A program made the position numbers and the translations under genes. This document shows, one piece after another, positions 36,211 through 46,665 of a DNA stretch of 64,000 nucleotides. The notes below the pieces were generated by a model. It saw nothing but the letters and a program-made list of their open reading frames with translations. It did no database searches and had not been told where the DNA came from. The stretch is from NCBI GenBank assembly GCA_028551475.1, contig CM052360.1, positions 22,142,682 to 22,206,681 of the forward strand, written 5' to 3'. This stretch comes from Casuarina equisetifolia. Taxonomy: Eukaryota; Streptophyta; Magnoliopsida; Fagales; Casuarinaceae. Numbering within the stretch: the stretch's first letter is position 1; each line of letters starts with the position of its first letter.

Positions 36211-37270
36211 TTTTTTTTTTTGGTGAAAGGTCAAATTATATATCACCCGTAAAAAAATTTACAAGATTGTTCGATTACAAGATATCATCATCTAAGCTCA
36301 AATATTGCACTTGGAAAATTCCAAAGCTCTTGTAAAAATTTATTACAATTTGTAAGCTTGACTCCTCTGGTAGATGAAATCTTCTCTCTCACATCCTTCT
36401 TGATTTTAGCAATAATGGTTGAGTTTTCTAGACTTGTATTGCTGAATCTTCTTCTATTCCTTTCGCTCCAAATGTGATACAATACGGCCTTGAAAGACAT
36501 ACTAAGTAAAGTTGCTGCGAAGCTCTTCCTCTTAACAGTCTTGATCATCCAACATATTTCAGCTCTCCAGTGTTCAATTCTTCGAGTTAGTCCATTCATG
36601 CCTAACAAAACCTTCCAGATGTAGTTTGTGAACCTGCACTTAAAAAACAAATGTTCTTGTGATTCTTCTTCTTATTGGCAGAGGTTGCATTGTAGATCCA
36701 TTGAACTGTTCCATTTAGCCACCCGATCTGCTGTGGATAATTTGTCCCTTAAAGTGATCCAACATATAAAATTATGCTTTGGTACTCCTTCTTTCCACAC
36801 AAGTGTTGCCCATTTGGCATCTTCTCTGTTCTCTCTTAATGCTACATAACTTTTGGCAATATTGTATTCTAAGTCAGTCACTAGTTGTGTGAGTTCACTT
36901 CTTACTTGTAAAATATTCCTAAAACTCCAAGCTAGTGATCCTTTCATCTCAACTTCTAATACATTCATTTCCTTCAAATTTTCTGTTATCATCCATTTAA
37001 CCCATAAAGAGTTTAAATTGGGGTGCACAAGAGACCATAAGAGTTTCCCAATTGTTGCCTTATTTCAAGTGTGAATGTCTATCAAACCTAGTCCTCCAGA
37101 ACTTTTAGGCCAACAAACTTCTTTCCATGCCACTTTTGCTACACATCGTCCATTAGATTTACCTGTCCAAAGGAAAGTTCTAATCCTTTTTTCAATTTCA
37201 TAAAGAGTCTGTTTTGACAATAGAAAAATTTGCATCCAATATGTTTGCAATGAAAACAGAACGCTTTTTG
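36211..37270 (-). mobile_element. 5'-truncated LINE (reverse transcriptase C-terminus and zf-RVT)
   Basis: Non-LTR retrotransposon fragment. Minus-strand frames encode the RT tail (SVLFSLQTYWMQIFLL, IEKRIRTFLWTGKSNGRC, WKEVCWPKSSGGLGLIDI) and then the zinc-binding zf-RVT region (WKEGVPKHNFICWITLRDKL, ADRVAKWNSSMDLQCNLC, MFFKCRFTNYIWKVLL, YHIWSERNRRRFSN). The element ends in a poly(A) tail, seen as t-run 36,211-36,221. It is flanked by the 10-bp target duplication ctatttgatt (36,201-36,210 and 37,271-37,280). Frames are split (37,379-37,065, 37,028-36,672, 36,650-36,288), so it is dead. Unit B holds the uninterrupted site at 48,667-48,676. Confidence 0.9.
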
Positions 37271-37616
37271 CTATTTGATTAGATAGTAAATGATAATATC
37301 TTTTGGAAATTATGTTCAACATCAAGGATGCATGAATTATGGGAAGGTAAATACTTATTTCCACTAAAGGAAAGGACAATACAAAAGGCTGGAACGTCTA
37401 GTATAGACAGTAGCTTCCCCTCACATTTTGGGTGTCGTCCCAAAGTAGACCATCAAATTGTTATACTTACTTGACTCTGCAAATAAAGCAATCTCAAAAA
37501 TCTTCAAACTGTCAATTTGTAAGCCATAAACTAACTTTCTAATGCACTTAATATCATTTCATTTGAAGGGTTTGAAGTGAAAGTTATGATTAATTTACTT
37601 TCATGCAAAGAGTTTT

Positions 37617-38040
37617 TGTATAATGTTGTAGGTTCTCTACATGAATAGTTATCTGCCATTTTTATTTGGTAACATAGAGAATTTGGCCGTTAGAGGAACT
37701 TCATATGAATCAATCATACAATTGTATTCTTTTCTAAAACGAAAAATTAGTTTGAAGTATCTCATTTTGGTAATGAATCCAAATATTATTAATTAAAAAT
37801 ATTATGTCTTCTCATATGTCTACTAGCATTGTAGATTGTTACATATTTTGCCTTTTTTCTACAAATTGGTTTTGAAGATGAAATTAATTTTCTAACACAA
37901 ATTATTTTGGCCACCTCTTGCTCAAATCATTGTTACGTTCCTCTTTTCCTTTTTTTTTTTTTTTTGTTTGACATATCCCGGATCCGCAGCCGTTAGAAAA
38001 TATTTCGTTTGAGGATAAACATTGGGAATCTTACTAGTTT
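37617..38040 (+). pseudogene. F-box/FBD gene 3' remnant, unit B
   Basis: Exon 2 (after tgttgtag) reads VLYMNSYLPFLFGNIENLAV and stays open to a stop near 37,796. The FBD exon downstream is reduced to a short scrap near 37,985-38,035 (gttagaaaatatttcgtttg and following). All 5' parts are missing because the unit boundary lies in the preceding intron. Confidence 0.7.
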
Positions 38041-38119
38041 CATTATCTTCTTGAATCATTTTCCACTTCTTGGTCTCTCTTTTTCCTTGTTTATGATTCC
38101 TTGACTAATGTTTTACATA

Positions 38120-38430
38120 ATCAGGATGGGAAAGGGGAGACCAAAGTTCTCCCTTATTCGCTTCTTTCTCTTTTGTTGTTCCCTCCGTGGATGGCCAATG
38201 GAAAAGTAGAGAATTTCAGTTCTATCCGGGCAATACATATTCTGCTTGCAAAGTGACGAAGCATAAGGCACAGATGAGCCAGTAGCATAAAATTTCAAAC
38301 CCAGAATCCTCTATTGCAGAGAAAGGTTGAAGCTTTGCTTCCAATCTGCCAAGCCCTCAGGAACCAAAACCCAGGAGATCTTTAAGTCTAAGTTAAATTT
38401 TTAATATCTAAACCATCAGGTGGTCGTTAT
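38120..38430 (-). repeat. Block X, unit B copy
   Basis: Same block as 28,440-28,740. The minus frame reads KFYATGSSVPYASSL, YCPDRTEILYFSI and RIRENFGLPFPILIM. It is followed by an extra stretch (about 38,435-38,505, gagacccagtagaggtccc) that unit A lacks and the first copy in unit C shares. Confidence 0.55.
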
Positions 38431-39390
38431 TTTTCACGGAGACCCAGTAGAGGTCCCAAGGAATAGAGGCCCAGTAAAGGCCCATAAAAGAATGGGTCCA
38501 ATAGAGCTACCAACTGCTAACAATAATAATCATATAGCAGATAGAGTTTGCAATTAAGTTGGCAACAAGGAGAAAAATCTTTAAAAATTGTATGCTGGAA
38601 CATCTTCCAACAAATTCGATAGTTAATTACTAAGATAATTGTTCCTTCAAGGCCCAGGTCTTCATTCATCAGTCATAGTGCTTATTAGCTGGCATGATTT
38701 GTTTTGTTCCCTATTCACACTTTCGGAGCTTATGGATGTCGTATTTCATTTAAAATATGTGCATTTGGTTTTGACGGTTTATCATAAGTTTGACTTAGAT
38801 TTCATCCCTTTCCTTAATATTAGGAAAGTAGCTGGAAGCTGCATGCACGATGCTTGGATCTTTGGGACAGGATTCTCGTTTCCTACCAAAACCCAAAGAA
38901 CAGGTATTCACATAAACGATTGGTAAATGGTAAATAAATTGTCTTTCATTTGTTTCAAATGGGTTTCTATGGCTGAGAAAGTGTAAATTATATGCACTTG
39001 GATGACAATCCCAGCCAATTGGATGCATAGATAATCACAGGGAGCATTTACATTCCAGAATTTTCTTGGAAACCCACGGAAGAGAAAGTTCGCAGTTTTC
39101 CTTTTTGTTGCATAGATAACAAGGGTTGATAATGCTCGTCCTACCTCCGTCCAGTCCATAGCTCATTTTCCTTTCTCCTCAGCTGTGGGCAGTACTAAAG
39201 CCATTAAAACGGACTTACTCTTGTTGCATACTTTCCTTTATATGAAAAATGGCAGTCCTGAAGTTATTACTCCTGCTCGATAGAAATATTGGGCAAATAT
39301 GATATTTGGAGAGGAAGGATAAAGTGGATGTACTTGTTGTGCAATATATGCTTTCTGCTGTCGCAGGAGCTTTTTCTTTTCTTTTGTTAT
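38431..39390. other. Non-coding interval of unit B
   Basis: Homologous to 28,740-29,480 of unit A. Includes the AGSCMHDA-type frame at about 38,735-38,926 and the 180-bp stretch (about 38,999-39,165) that A lacks and C keeps. No gene recognised. Confidence 0.55.
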
Positions 39391-39840
39391 TGTTAAACAC
39401 GTCAGCCCTGCATCACAAGAGAATGGTGCGCCGCGAGATGCTGGTGTGCCGCCTCTCTCCCCGAAAGTTTTGATCCCTTCCAGAAACATCCGGCCAACAC
39501 TCCATCACCGGAAACCTTCCATTTCAAGCACAGAATCATGCGATCTTCTCAGGCTTGTCAAGAAAATCACACCACCTACCACGTCGACTCTGAATTTGGG
39601 AAAAATCCCAAATTCTCTCAAAGATTCATACCATTCAAGATCAATATCGTAGATATGCATAAATTCATTTGTATTACGTTTTTCATTTTCTTTTTTTATA
39701 AATATTTAAAGATTCCTATAAATTAAAATCATTTTGTATAATTTTATTAGTGAAATAAAAAAAAACCATTTCCGCAGTTATTGTTCTTGAGTTGTTCTTG
39801 AAGGAAAATAAGAATTTATTTGAATTCTTATTTTCTTCAA
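39391..39840. mobile_element. 450-bp LTR-like insertion in unit B
   Basis: Starts tgttaaacacg and is flanked by the direct repeat ttgttat (39,384-39,390 and 39,841-39,847). Units A and C carry the uninterrupted sequence at the matching place (ttttgtcattaaatgcc near 29,460; tttgttattaaatgcc near 57,735). Size and TG start suggest a solo LTR, but the right end lacks a clear CA and the target duplication is longer than the usual 5 bp. It ends in a near-perfect hairpin (gaaaataagaatt / aattcttattttc, about 39,804-39,835). Class uncertain. Confidence 0.65.
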
Positions 39841-40266
39841 TTGTTATTAAATGCCAATCTTGTATATAATCTAAAGATATTGAGGGGAGTAAAATATAGT
39901 CATACTAATAATTCGTGAAGGGTAAAAATATGATGGCCAGTGCCTTGGAAGTTGGAGCTGCAGGAAGGAAAATAAATCATAGGATTTCAATTTTGTCGTT
40001 ATATAGTTGCTTTAGTAAAGTAGGTTGAATTCCTACAAGGATTTTTTTTTTCAATTTTTCATTATGACATTGCATTAGAGAAGCTCAGTCTTTTTCACAT
40101 AAATGGAAGCCTGTAATAACATTTGCAAAGCCAAAAATTGAAATTTTCAAAGTTAATAGACTGCAACACAACATGTCTTTTTATTCTGAAAATAGTAAAA
40201 ATAATGTGACGATAACGAGATATTACAATGCAACGCAATAAGATCAAAATCAAACAAGCTTTAGAT

Positions 40267-41823
40267 CTACACAACTTGGAGGATTGAGCATGCAGTTTGT
40301 ATGGCAGTTAATGCCAACAAGGTAATAGCAGCTACTGTAGAGGCGACTCTCCAGGGAGTGCTAAGATAATCATGCTTCAAAATAGCCTTCCAACGATGCC
40401 GACGTTTCTGATAGTATGCACATAACTCTTTGCGAAGGCCACTATGAGTGTCCTTACTCTCTGACCTCACAATATTTGTGCAAAGATTGTTCACTAAAGC
40501 TATCACTGCCTTGCTATCCCCTAGCTTATGAAACAAGATCCCATTTTTCACAAGTAAATCGACGTCCTCTGTAGTATTGATAAGTGAATCCAATAGCGCA
40601 ATATAATCAACAAAACCAGCTTCACCTAGAGAGTAGCATTGCTCGAAAGCCATGATATTTCGAAAAAGAGATTGTGTGTGATCTTCTATCTTCAAGCATG
40701 GAATTTCGAGCACTCCCTCTGTGAAATTTAAACACCCCCCAGACTCATGCAGCTGGCTCGCACTGGGCAGATGCGGGCTAGTGCTCGCCTTGAACTTTAC
40801 TCCAGACTCATGCAACTGGCTCGCACTGGGCAGATGCTGGCTAGTGCTCGCCTCTAATTTTACTCCAGACTTGCGCGACTGGCTCGCACTGGGCAGATGC
40901 TGGCTAGTGCTCTCCTTGAATTTTTCTACTGAATCATGCACCTGGCTCGCCCTAGCCAAATGCCAGCAAGTGCTCACCTTGGATTTCCCTCCTGACTCAT
41001 GCATCTCGTTCTTCTTATTGGGCAAATGTAAGTATTTTAACAAATCGACGAAGTGAGACGGTTGTTGCTGCTTGAAGCTTTCAGGGGACTTGGAAGCTGT
41101 TACTTCCTTGATGCTTTGAAAGAACTCAAATACGAGGACAGTAAAATCTTTTTCTAAGGAAAATACATGGTTGTATAAATCCTTAATGATAAAAAAAGGA
41201 AGCTGGTTTTCGAGCAACATAAAGTCCCAATATATATAAGAATCACGTACTGATTTCTTGTAGTCTTCACCCGTGCAAGTGCGAATGTATTCAATAATGA
41301 AGATTGCATCTACTAGGACCATTTTCACAAAATCATCGCTGTCAAGTACTACATTCTCTGCATAAAAAGACCGGATTTTTTCTTCGTTCTTCCTTATAAT
41401 GTCCAATAGCTCCTCCAACTTTTCCCCATGTTGTTCACAGAATCTTTTGAACAATCCCACTTTATGCTTTTCCATGGCTTCTAATGTTTTTTTGCCTTGG
41501 TGATAAGGCCCTATTGATATAACTTGAGGAGTGTAGGCTTTTGGGTCTAGGCTGCGAAGAATATCTGGAACTCTGTAGATACAACATTCTGATCGTTCTT
41601 CTTCTGGCTTCACGTTATTTAGCATTTCCACGATGTCCTTTGGTAACTTCGTATGATGACGTTTGCTATCAGTTGAAGTAATAACTTCCACTTTAATTTC
41701 TTCGTCTCCATTTTTGTTTTTACTTGCAGATATTGCTCCACTTTGAACTTCTGCAGTTTGATTCACATTTATTATGACAGCATCTGGCTTTTGTTCGCTT
41801 CCCATAATTGCCGATCCTTCCAT
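40267..41823 (-). CDS. DUF247 (UPF0481) membrane protein, intact unit B copy
   Basis: 518 codons, single exon, a normal to slightly long size for the family. Function is unknown for most members; the family is plant-specific and anchored by a C-terminal membrane segment. Start MEGSAIMGSEQKPD is conserved in unit A. The DUF247 domain begins near residue 80: CCIYRVPDILRSLDPKAYTP, QVISIGPYHQGKK, AMEKHKVGLFKRFCEQHGEK, then SYIYWDFMLLENQLPFFIIK near residue 195. Residues about 274-361 are four 21-residue repeats rich in Ser, Gln and His, inserted between the two halves of the domain. The second half reads VLEIPCLKIEDHTQSLFRNI, MAFEQCYSLGEAGFVDYIAL, VDLLVKNGILFHKLGD, CAYYQKRRHRWKAILKHDYL and STPWRVASTVAAITLLALTA, with a membrane segment near residues 490-512. 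No break seen. A hydrophobic frame and a 988-bp tandem duplication lie just upstream. Confidence 0.93.
   Translation of the reverse strand: MEGSAIMGSEQKPDAVIINVNQTAEVQSGAISASKNKNGDEEIKVEVITSTDSKRHHTKLPKDIVEMLNNVKPEEERSECCIYRVPDILRSLDPKAYTPQVISIGPYHQGKKTLEAMEKHKVGLFKRFCEQHGEKLEELLDIIRKNEEKIRSFYAENVVLDSDDFVKMVLVDAIFIIEYIRTCTGEDYKKSVRDSYIYWDFMLLENQLPFFIIKDLYNHVFSLEKDFTVLVFEFFQSIKEVTASKSPESFKQQQPSHFVDLLKYLHLPNKKNEMHESGGKSKVSTCWHLARASQVHDSVEKFKESTSQHLPSASQSRKSGVKLEASTSQHLPSASQLHESGVKFKASTSPHLPSASQLHESGGCLNFTEGVLEIPCLKIEDHTQSLFRNIMAFEQCYSLGEAGFVDYIALLDSLINTTEDVDLLVKNGILFHKLGDSKAVIALVNNLCTNIVRSESKDTHSGLRKELCAYYQKRRHRWKAILKHDYLSTPWRVASTVAAITLLALTAIQTACSILQVV
40741..41003 (-). repeat. 63-bp coding minisatellite in the DUF247 gene (about 4 units)
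   Basis: The period is 63 bp, counted from repeats of gactcatgcaactggctcg. Each unit encodes 21 residues with a core such as ASTSQHLPSASQLHESGVKF. Unit A has about two copies at 30,388-30,515, so repeat number changed after the duplication without shifting the frame. Confidence 0.9.
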
Positions 41824-41939
41824 CCAGCAACTTGCATTCTGTTAATCTCCTGACAACAAACAAAAGAGTCACTAACACAAAATTTACAGGGAGGATAATT
41901 CCTTTAACGCTGCAAATCTCATTCTGATTTTCACTTATC

Positions 41940-42148
41940 GAATAACTCCTTTTTTGAAGCCCAGTATTCAGAAAATAAAAGATTATAACTAGTTTTAGAA
42001 TTGACGTGATTGCCATATTGGAAATGACGATGGTAAAAGAGAGAATTAGAATACCAAGTACTAGAAAGAGCTTGAGAAGGGTAAAAAGCAGCAAGAATTT
42101 GAAGCCAAAAAAGGTGAAAAAACTAAAAAGTGGCGCTCTTCCATGCAT
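41940..42148 (-). other. Conserved hydrophobic small-protein frame upstream of DUF247, unit B
   Basis: Starts MHGRAPLFSFFTFFGFKFLL and keeps SILKLVIIFYFLNT as in unit A. After that a one-base difference moves the unit B frame, which stays open to 41,720 and overlaps the DUF247 start in another frame. Hydrophobic segments lie at about residues 16-42 and 49-61. A possible intron with acceptor ttgttgtcag just before the DUF247 start could place this segment in the same transcript. Product unknown. Confidence 0.45.
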
Positions 42149-43205
42149 ATTCTAATATTTACGAGCATTTCTCCAATAATAGAAAAGAAAGATGTTTAGG
42201 TTAATTCATCAAGGACACAAACAACAGTGTTTAAAGCAGCAAAAGAAAGAAATTATAGACCTTTATATAGAACTATATTTGGTATAAAGGGCGGCTTTCA
42301 CCTTTTGAAAACTATGCAACACACCCCTCGATGTGTAAATGAAGTATATTTGTGCTGTGTGACTCTGAAACAATAGGGTGCAGATTTATATAGAGCATGA
42401 GGTTGCCATCTCTTTCTCGTATCATTTTTCCTTTTGTGAGGTTGAATTATCTATCCATCCAATTAGCTGGATTCACAAGATTGTGATCTTGCTGCTGGAA
42501 TTTCTTTATGTCATTTAGCCTTCTTTATTCTCGTTAACTTATTTAATCTAGATTCCCTTGAAAGATTGAATACATAGCTTTCACACATCTCGTGGGAAAT
42601 GAGATGGCAATTGGGTGTTTTATAACTCTTGCAATTAACAATCTGAAAGTCGCAAGGTCTGATGCGGGCTTTGGGGGCAATGTCTTGTTTCAAAACTTCC
42701 GTTCTTTATTTTTTCGAGCCCTTTATTTTTTTTTTCTTACAATGCTCAAGCACCCACACTTCAACTTTGGATACCAATTTTATTTTATTTTTATCTTTTT
42801 CTTTCTTTCTTTCTTTAATGCTTTCACCTAACAAGGTTACTTGTCTCTTCTAAGTCAAAATCATGTGAACATGTTGTTCGTATATAAACTAATTTAATGA
42901 AAGTAATATAAGTTTCCATGTGCCAAAATTAACCATAGCATGTGAACGGTGTAGGAGTAATGAGTTGACTACACAATAATTAGTCATGATACTTTGAATA
43001 ACACGTTACCTCGAGACCAACCTCCTAGGAATTTACATACAAAACAATGACTACTATAAAACTATGGGTAAGCATGGAAAGCAAAACAATATAAAATCCA
43101 TCACTCCAAACTATTTCCTCTGTAGTCATAACTTGTATTTGGTGAGACACCCCTACAGCCTTATCTGGTGGAGGTCAATCCATCTTTTAGTTGCATCTTG
43201 CATTA

Positions 43206-43223
43206 ATATATATATATATATAT
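43206..43223. repeat. (TA)n microsatellite, first copy of the tandem duplication
   Basis: Run of ta/at dinucleotides, shorter than the copies at 44,192-44,217 and 32,709-32,738. Confidence 0.85.
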
Positions 43224-44191
43224 TTGTTACACAAGGAGGATTTGTATCTCCTTATTGCCTGTTATTTCTATGCTAAAGGTTTCTGGGGTTCTTTTGTTTA
43301 TCAAGAAGTTGTTTGGATGGCCATAACCTTCAATTTTTTATTTTGTGTGACTCTGAAACAATAGGGTGCAGATTTATATAGAGCATGAGGTTGCCATCTC
43401 TTTCTCGTATCATTTTCCTTTTGTGAGGTTGAATTATCTATCCATCCAATTAGCTGGATTCACAAGATTGTGATCTTGCTGCTGGAATTTCTTTATGTCA
43501 TTTAGCCTTCTTTATTCTCGTTAACTTATTTAATCTAGATTCCCTTGAAAGATTGAAAACATAGCTTTCACACATCTCGTGGGAAATGAGATGGCAATTG
43601 GGTGTTTTATAACTCTTGCAATTAACAATCTGAAAGTCGCAAGGTCTGATGCGGGCTTTGGGGGCAATGTCTTGTTTCAAAACTTCCGTTCTTTATTTTT
43701 TCGAGCCCTTTATTTTTTTTTTCTTACAATGCTCAAGCACCCACACTTCAACTTTGGATACCAATTTTATTTTATTTTTATCTTTTTCTTTCTTTTTTTC
43801 TTTTATGCTTTCACCTAACAAGGTTACTTGTCTCTTCTAAGTCAAAATCATGTGAACATGTTGTTCGTATATAAACTAAGTTAATGAAAGTAATATAAGT
43901 TTCCATGTGCCAAAATTAACCATAGCATGTGAACGGTGTAGGAGTAATGAATTGACTACACAATAATTAGTCATGATACTTTGAATAACACGTTACCTCG
44001 AGACCAACCTCCTAGGAATTTACATACAAAACAATGACTACTATAAAACTATGGGTAAGCATGGAAAGCAAAACAATATAAAATCCATCACTCCAAACTA
44101 TTTCCTCTGTAGTCATAACTTGTATCTGGTGACACACCCCTACAGCCTTATCTGATGGAGGTCAATCCATCATTTAGTTGCATCTTGCATT

Positions 44192-44192
44192 A

Positions 44193-44217
<25 letters not shown>
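44192..44217. repeat. (TA)n microsatellite, second copy of the tandem duplication
   Basis: Run of ta/at dinucleotides at the place homologous to 43,206-43,223. Confidence 0.85.
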
Positions 44218-44223
<6 letters not shown>

Positions 44224-44335
44224 ACACAGGGAGGATTTGTATCGCCTTATTGCTTGTTATTTCTATGCTAAAAGGTTTCTGGGGTTCTTTTGTTTATCAA
44301 GAAGTTGTCTGGATGGCCATAAGCTTTATGCTTGA

Positions 44336-46648
44336 GATTTTTAGAGTTCTTTTTGTTTATCGTTTTACATGCTAGAATTTGAGCTCATAAAAATGGCTTC
44401 ATAATTTATAAAGGGATGCCTAAATAGGGAATGAGAAAAGTTTACTTGTCACTTCTAACTCTTTTTTGTTTTTTTTTTTAATGAAATGATAGATATTATA
44501 TACCATCAAAGTAGATATAAAATTGTTTAGTTACAAAATTGTTTCTTCTAACTTTTGAATAAGGGGAAGTTTATGGATACTAAGCCATAATAATGTGACA
44601 ATATTGTTGGTGTATAATCTTCCGTGTGCCGTAATTAATCACACCACATCCATGGCATAGGAGTAATGGGTAGACCCCACCTTGATTATTGACAATGCTT
44701 TTGAAGAAGGCCAACTACGGGAACAACCTTCTAGGGACTAAACTGCAAAACACTTGAATATTATAGAACTAAGGACTAGAACAGAAAGTAAAACAAGTAA
44801 CCTTCTTTAATATACCCGACAAACATATTATAACATATTGAAAAATCAACTACTACTCTCTCCTTGTACTTATTTCACTTAGTTTTACATATTTCTATTA
44901 ATTATAAATTTTAGAATAAACAATAATCTTACAAAATACTTTTTGTGTCATTATTGTTATATTTTGCTATCTACTCATCATCATTAAGTGACATCACTTA
45001 TCCTACATCATTGTTTCTAGAGACCTATCATCAAGAAAATACAAATAATTGGACTCTTAATGGATATAGAATGATACTAAGCCACGTTTTACAAAAGGAG
45101 GACTTTTACAATTCAATGTAAACATACGTCAAATGTTTAGACTATAGTTTTGATAGTTGCAATTATTTATTCTTTATACACAGTGAATTAAATAAGTGAA
45201 TTTTATTTTAAGATTTTCTTTGGTGTGAAGGTATAGATCTTTTACAATTCAATGTAAACATAAGTTAAAAAAAGGCTCACTCCAATTACACCAAAGATTA
45301 AAAAAAAAAAAATTGATCCTCTCCATGATATTCGGCGTCAGATCAGTAACATAATCAAGATACGCTTAGTTGTACCATAAAAAATTCAACCTTCCTAACA
45401 CCGAGGACACACCCCTACCGCCTTATCTGACGGAGGTAATCCATCACTTAGCCTTAGCTGATGGAGGCCGCTTTTGAAGAATGTTTAGATATGAGAGCAA
45501 CCCTCTACCGATGAAGACAAAAAACCAATGACCATTGTAAAACTAGAAACCAGTTTAGAAAGCAAGACAATAACAAAGTGAAAGATGCTTTGTCGTAAAA
45601 TAACTTGCCTCTGATATTAGAGGTGCTGTATATGAGGCAGAGCATATATTGGTCGAGACTGCTATTTAACCCCGACCCAGGCACAGTATCGAAGAAAATC
45701 ACGTGAAATATCATGGAACTGTTAGGAACCCAGCAAGTGGAAGTATAAAAGAGTATAAGGCTAAAAGGACTCGATTAATTTACCAATTCTTCCATCACAT
45801 TATTAGCCAATTCCTTCTTGCTTATGTTTTTGGTATTTCACCTCGTTCTTGGATTTCGGATCTAGGACTTCTAGGACTAGTCAACTTTAATCTTTCCTCC
45901 AGCTTCTTACTCATTAAACTTATTTTGGTTAGCAAAATTTAGTACTTACTAACAGTAGGTCATGTTTTTGAACCTTCTGTCCTTAGTAATTTAACAATAA
46001 ATAACTAAAACATTCTTAGTTTCTCTTACATTTGTTCAATTTAAAACAAAAATAAAAAATATTTTTAAGGAAGAAAGATGTTATAATATTTTGTAAATTT
46101 AAACTGTAAAAGAATGACGAGCTAAACCTAAGCCATCAGTAAGAAGTTTAATTCAAATTATAGATTAAGCTAAGGTTTGTTCTTTAAAATCCATATCTTT
46201 CCTATTCATGAGAATGAATCCAATAACATAAAATAATCGCTAACACAGGGACGTCGCTCTAAGACGGAGAGATTTCTAAGAAGAGTAAATGCTCCTTCCA
46301 TCCTTAAACATATAATGGCTAACATAGGGATGTCGCTCAATTGTTTACTCGCTTAAACCTGCAAACATATGTTGCCGACGACAACGGTTCCCATGTCTTG
46401 CACGAGAAATTAATCCACCCCACTCGCTTGCCCTATGTTAAGATGACAATATTTGTATCAAGTACTTATTTGAACACCCTTTGTGAGTCAGCTAATAATG
46501 ATCCTTTATAAAAGATGTTACAACTGTGATATGGTAACATGTGCATGTCAAGGACCAGAACTTATTGCGTGAGACGAAATAGATGGGCTATGCAACCTAC
46601 AACTGTAATGATAATCAAGTAGACAGACATCGGGATGTGGTCTATAGC
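44336..46648. other. Non-coding part of unit B
   Basis: Homologous, with scattered indels, to about 32,870-35,268 of unit A. Includes the third copy of the internally repeated block (about 45,470-45,615) and a tgcctctgatattagaggt primer-binding-site-like complement. No gene recognised. Confidence 0.55.
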
Positions 46649-46665
46649 ATACAAGGGTGCTCGTC

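Larger units (their letters stand above)
27695..37587. repeat. Tandem unit A (9.9 kb)
   Basis: First of three head-to-tail copies. Homology with unit B starts in the intron of the F-box gene at gatcaattta (27,695; B 37,588; C 54,544). Order: F-box 3' exons (+), block X, ALP1-like piece, DUF247 (-), hydrophobic upstream frame (-), a long non-coding region with a TA microsatellite, a LINE insertion, a 300-bp tail. Without the LINE and its target duplication the unit is about 8,823 bp. Confidence 0.9.
42356..44335. repeat. 988-bp tandem duplication upstream of the intact DUF247 gene
   Basis: The stretch starting tgtgtgactctgaaacaata at 42,356 restarts at 43,344 and runs to about 44,335. The copies are almost identical, with small indels in T-runs and in the TA microsatellite. 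Unit A has a single copy (about 31,805-32,870), so the duplication arose in unit B and is recent. No gene lies inside. Confidence 0.92.

Noticed and set aside
37065-37379. Host gene reading of the 104-codon minus-strand frame
   Set aside because: Its motifs (FSLQTYWMQIFLL, FLWTGKSNGRC, GGLGLIDI) are those of LINE reverse transcriptase, and it lies inside the element bounded by the ctatttgatt duplication, apart from a short read-through into the flank.
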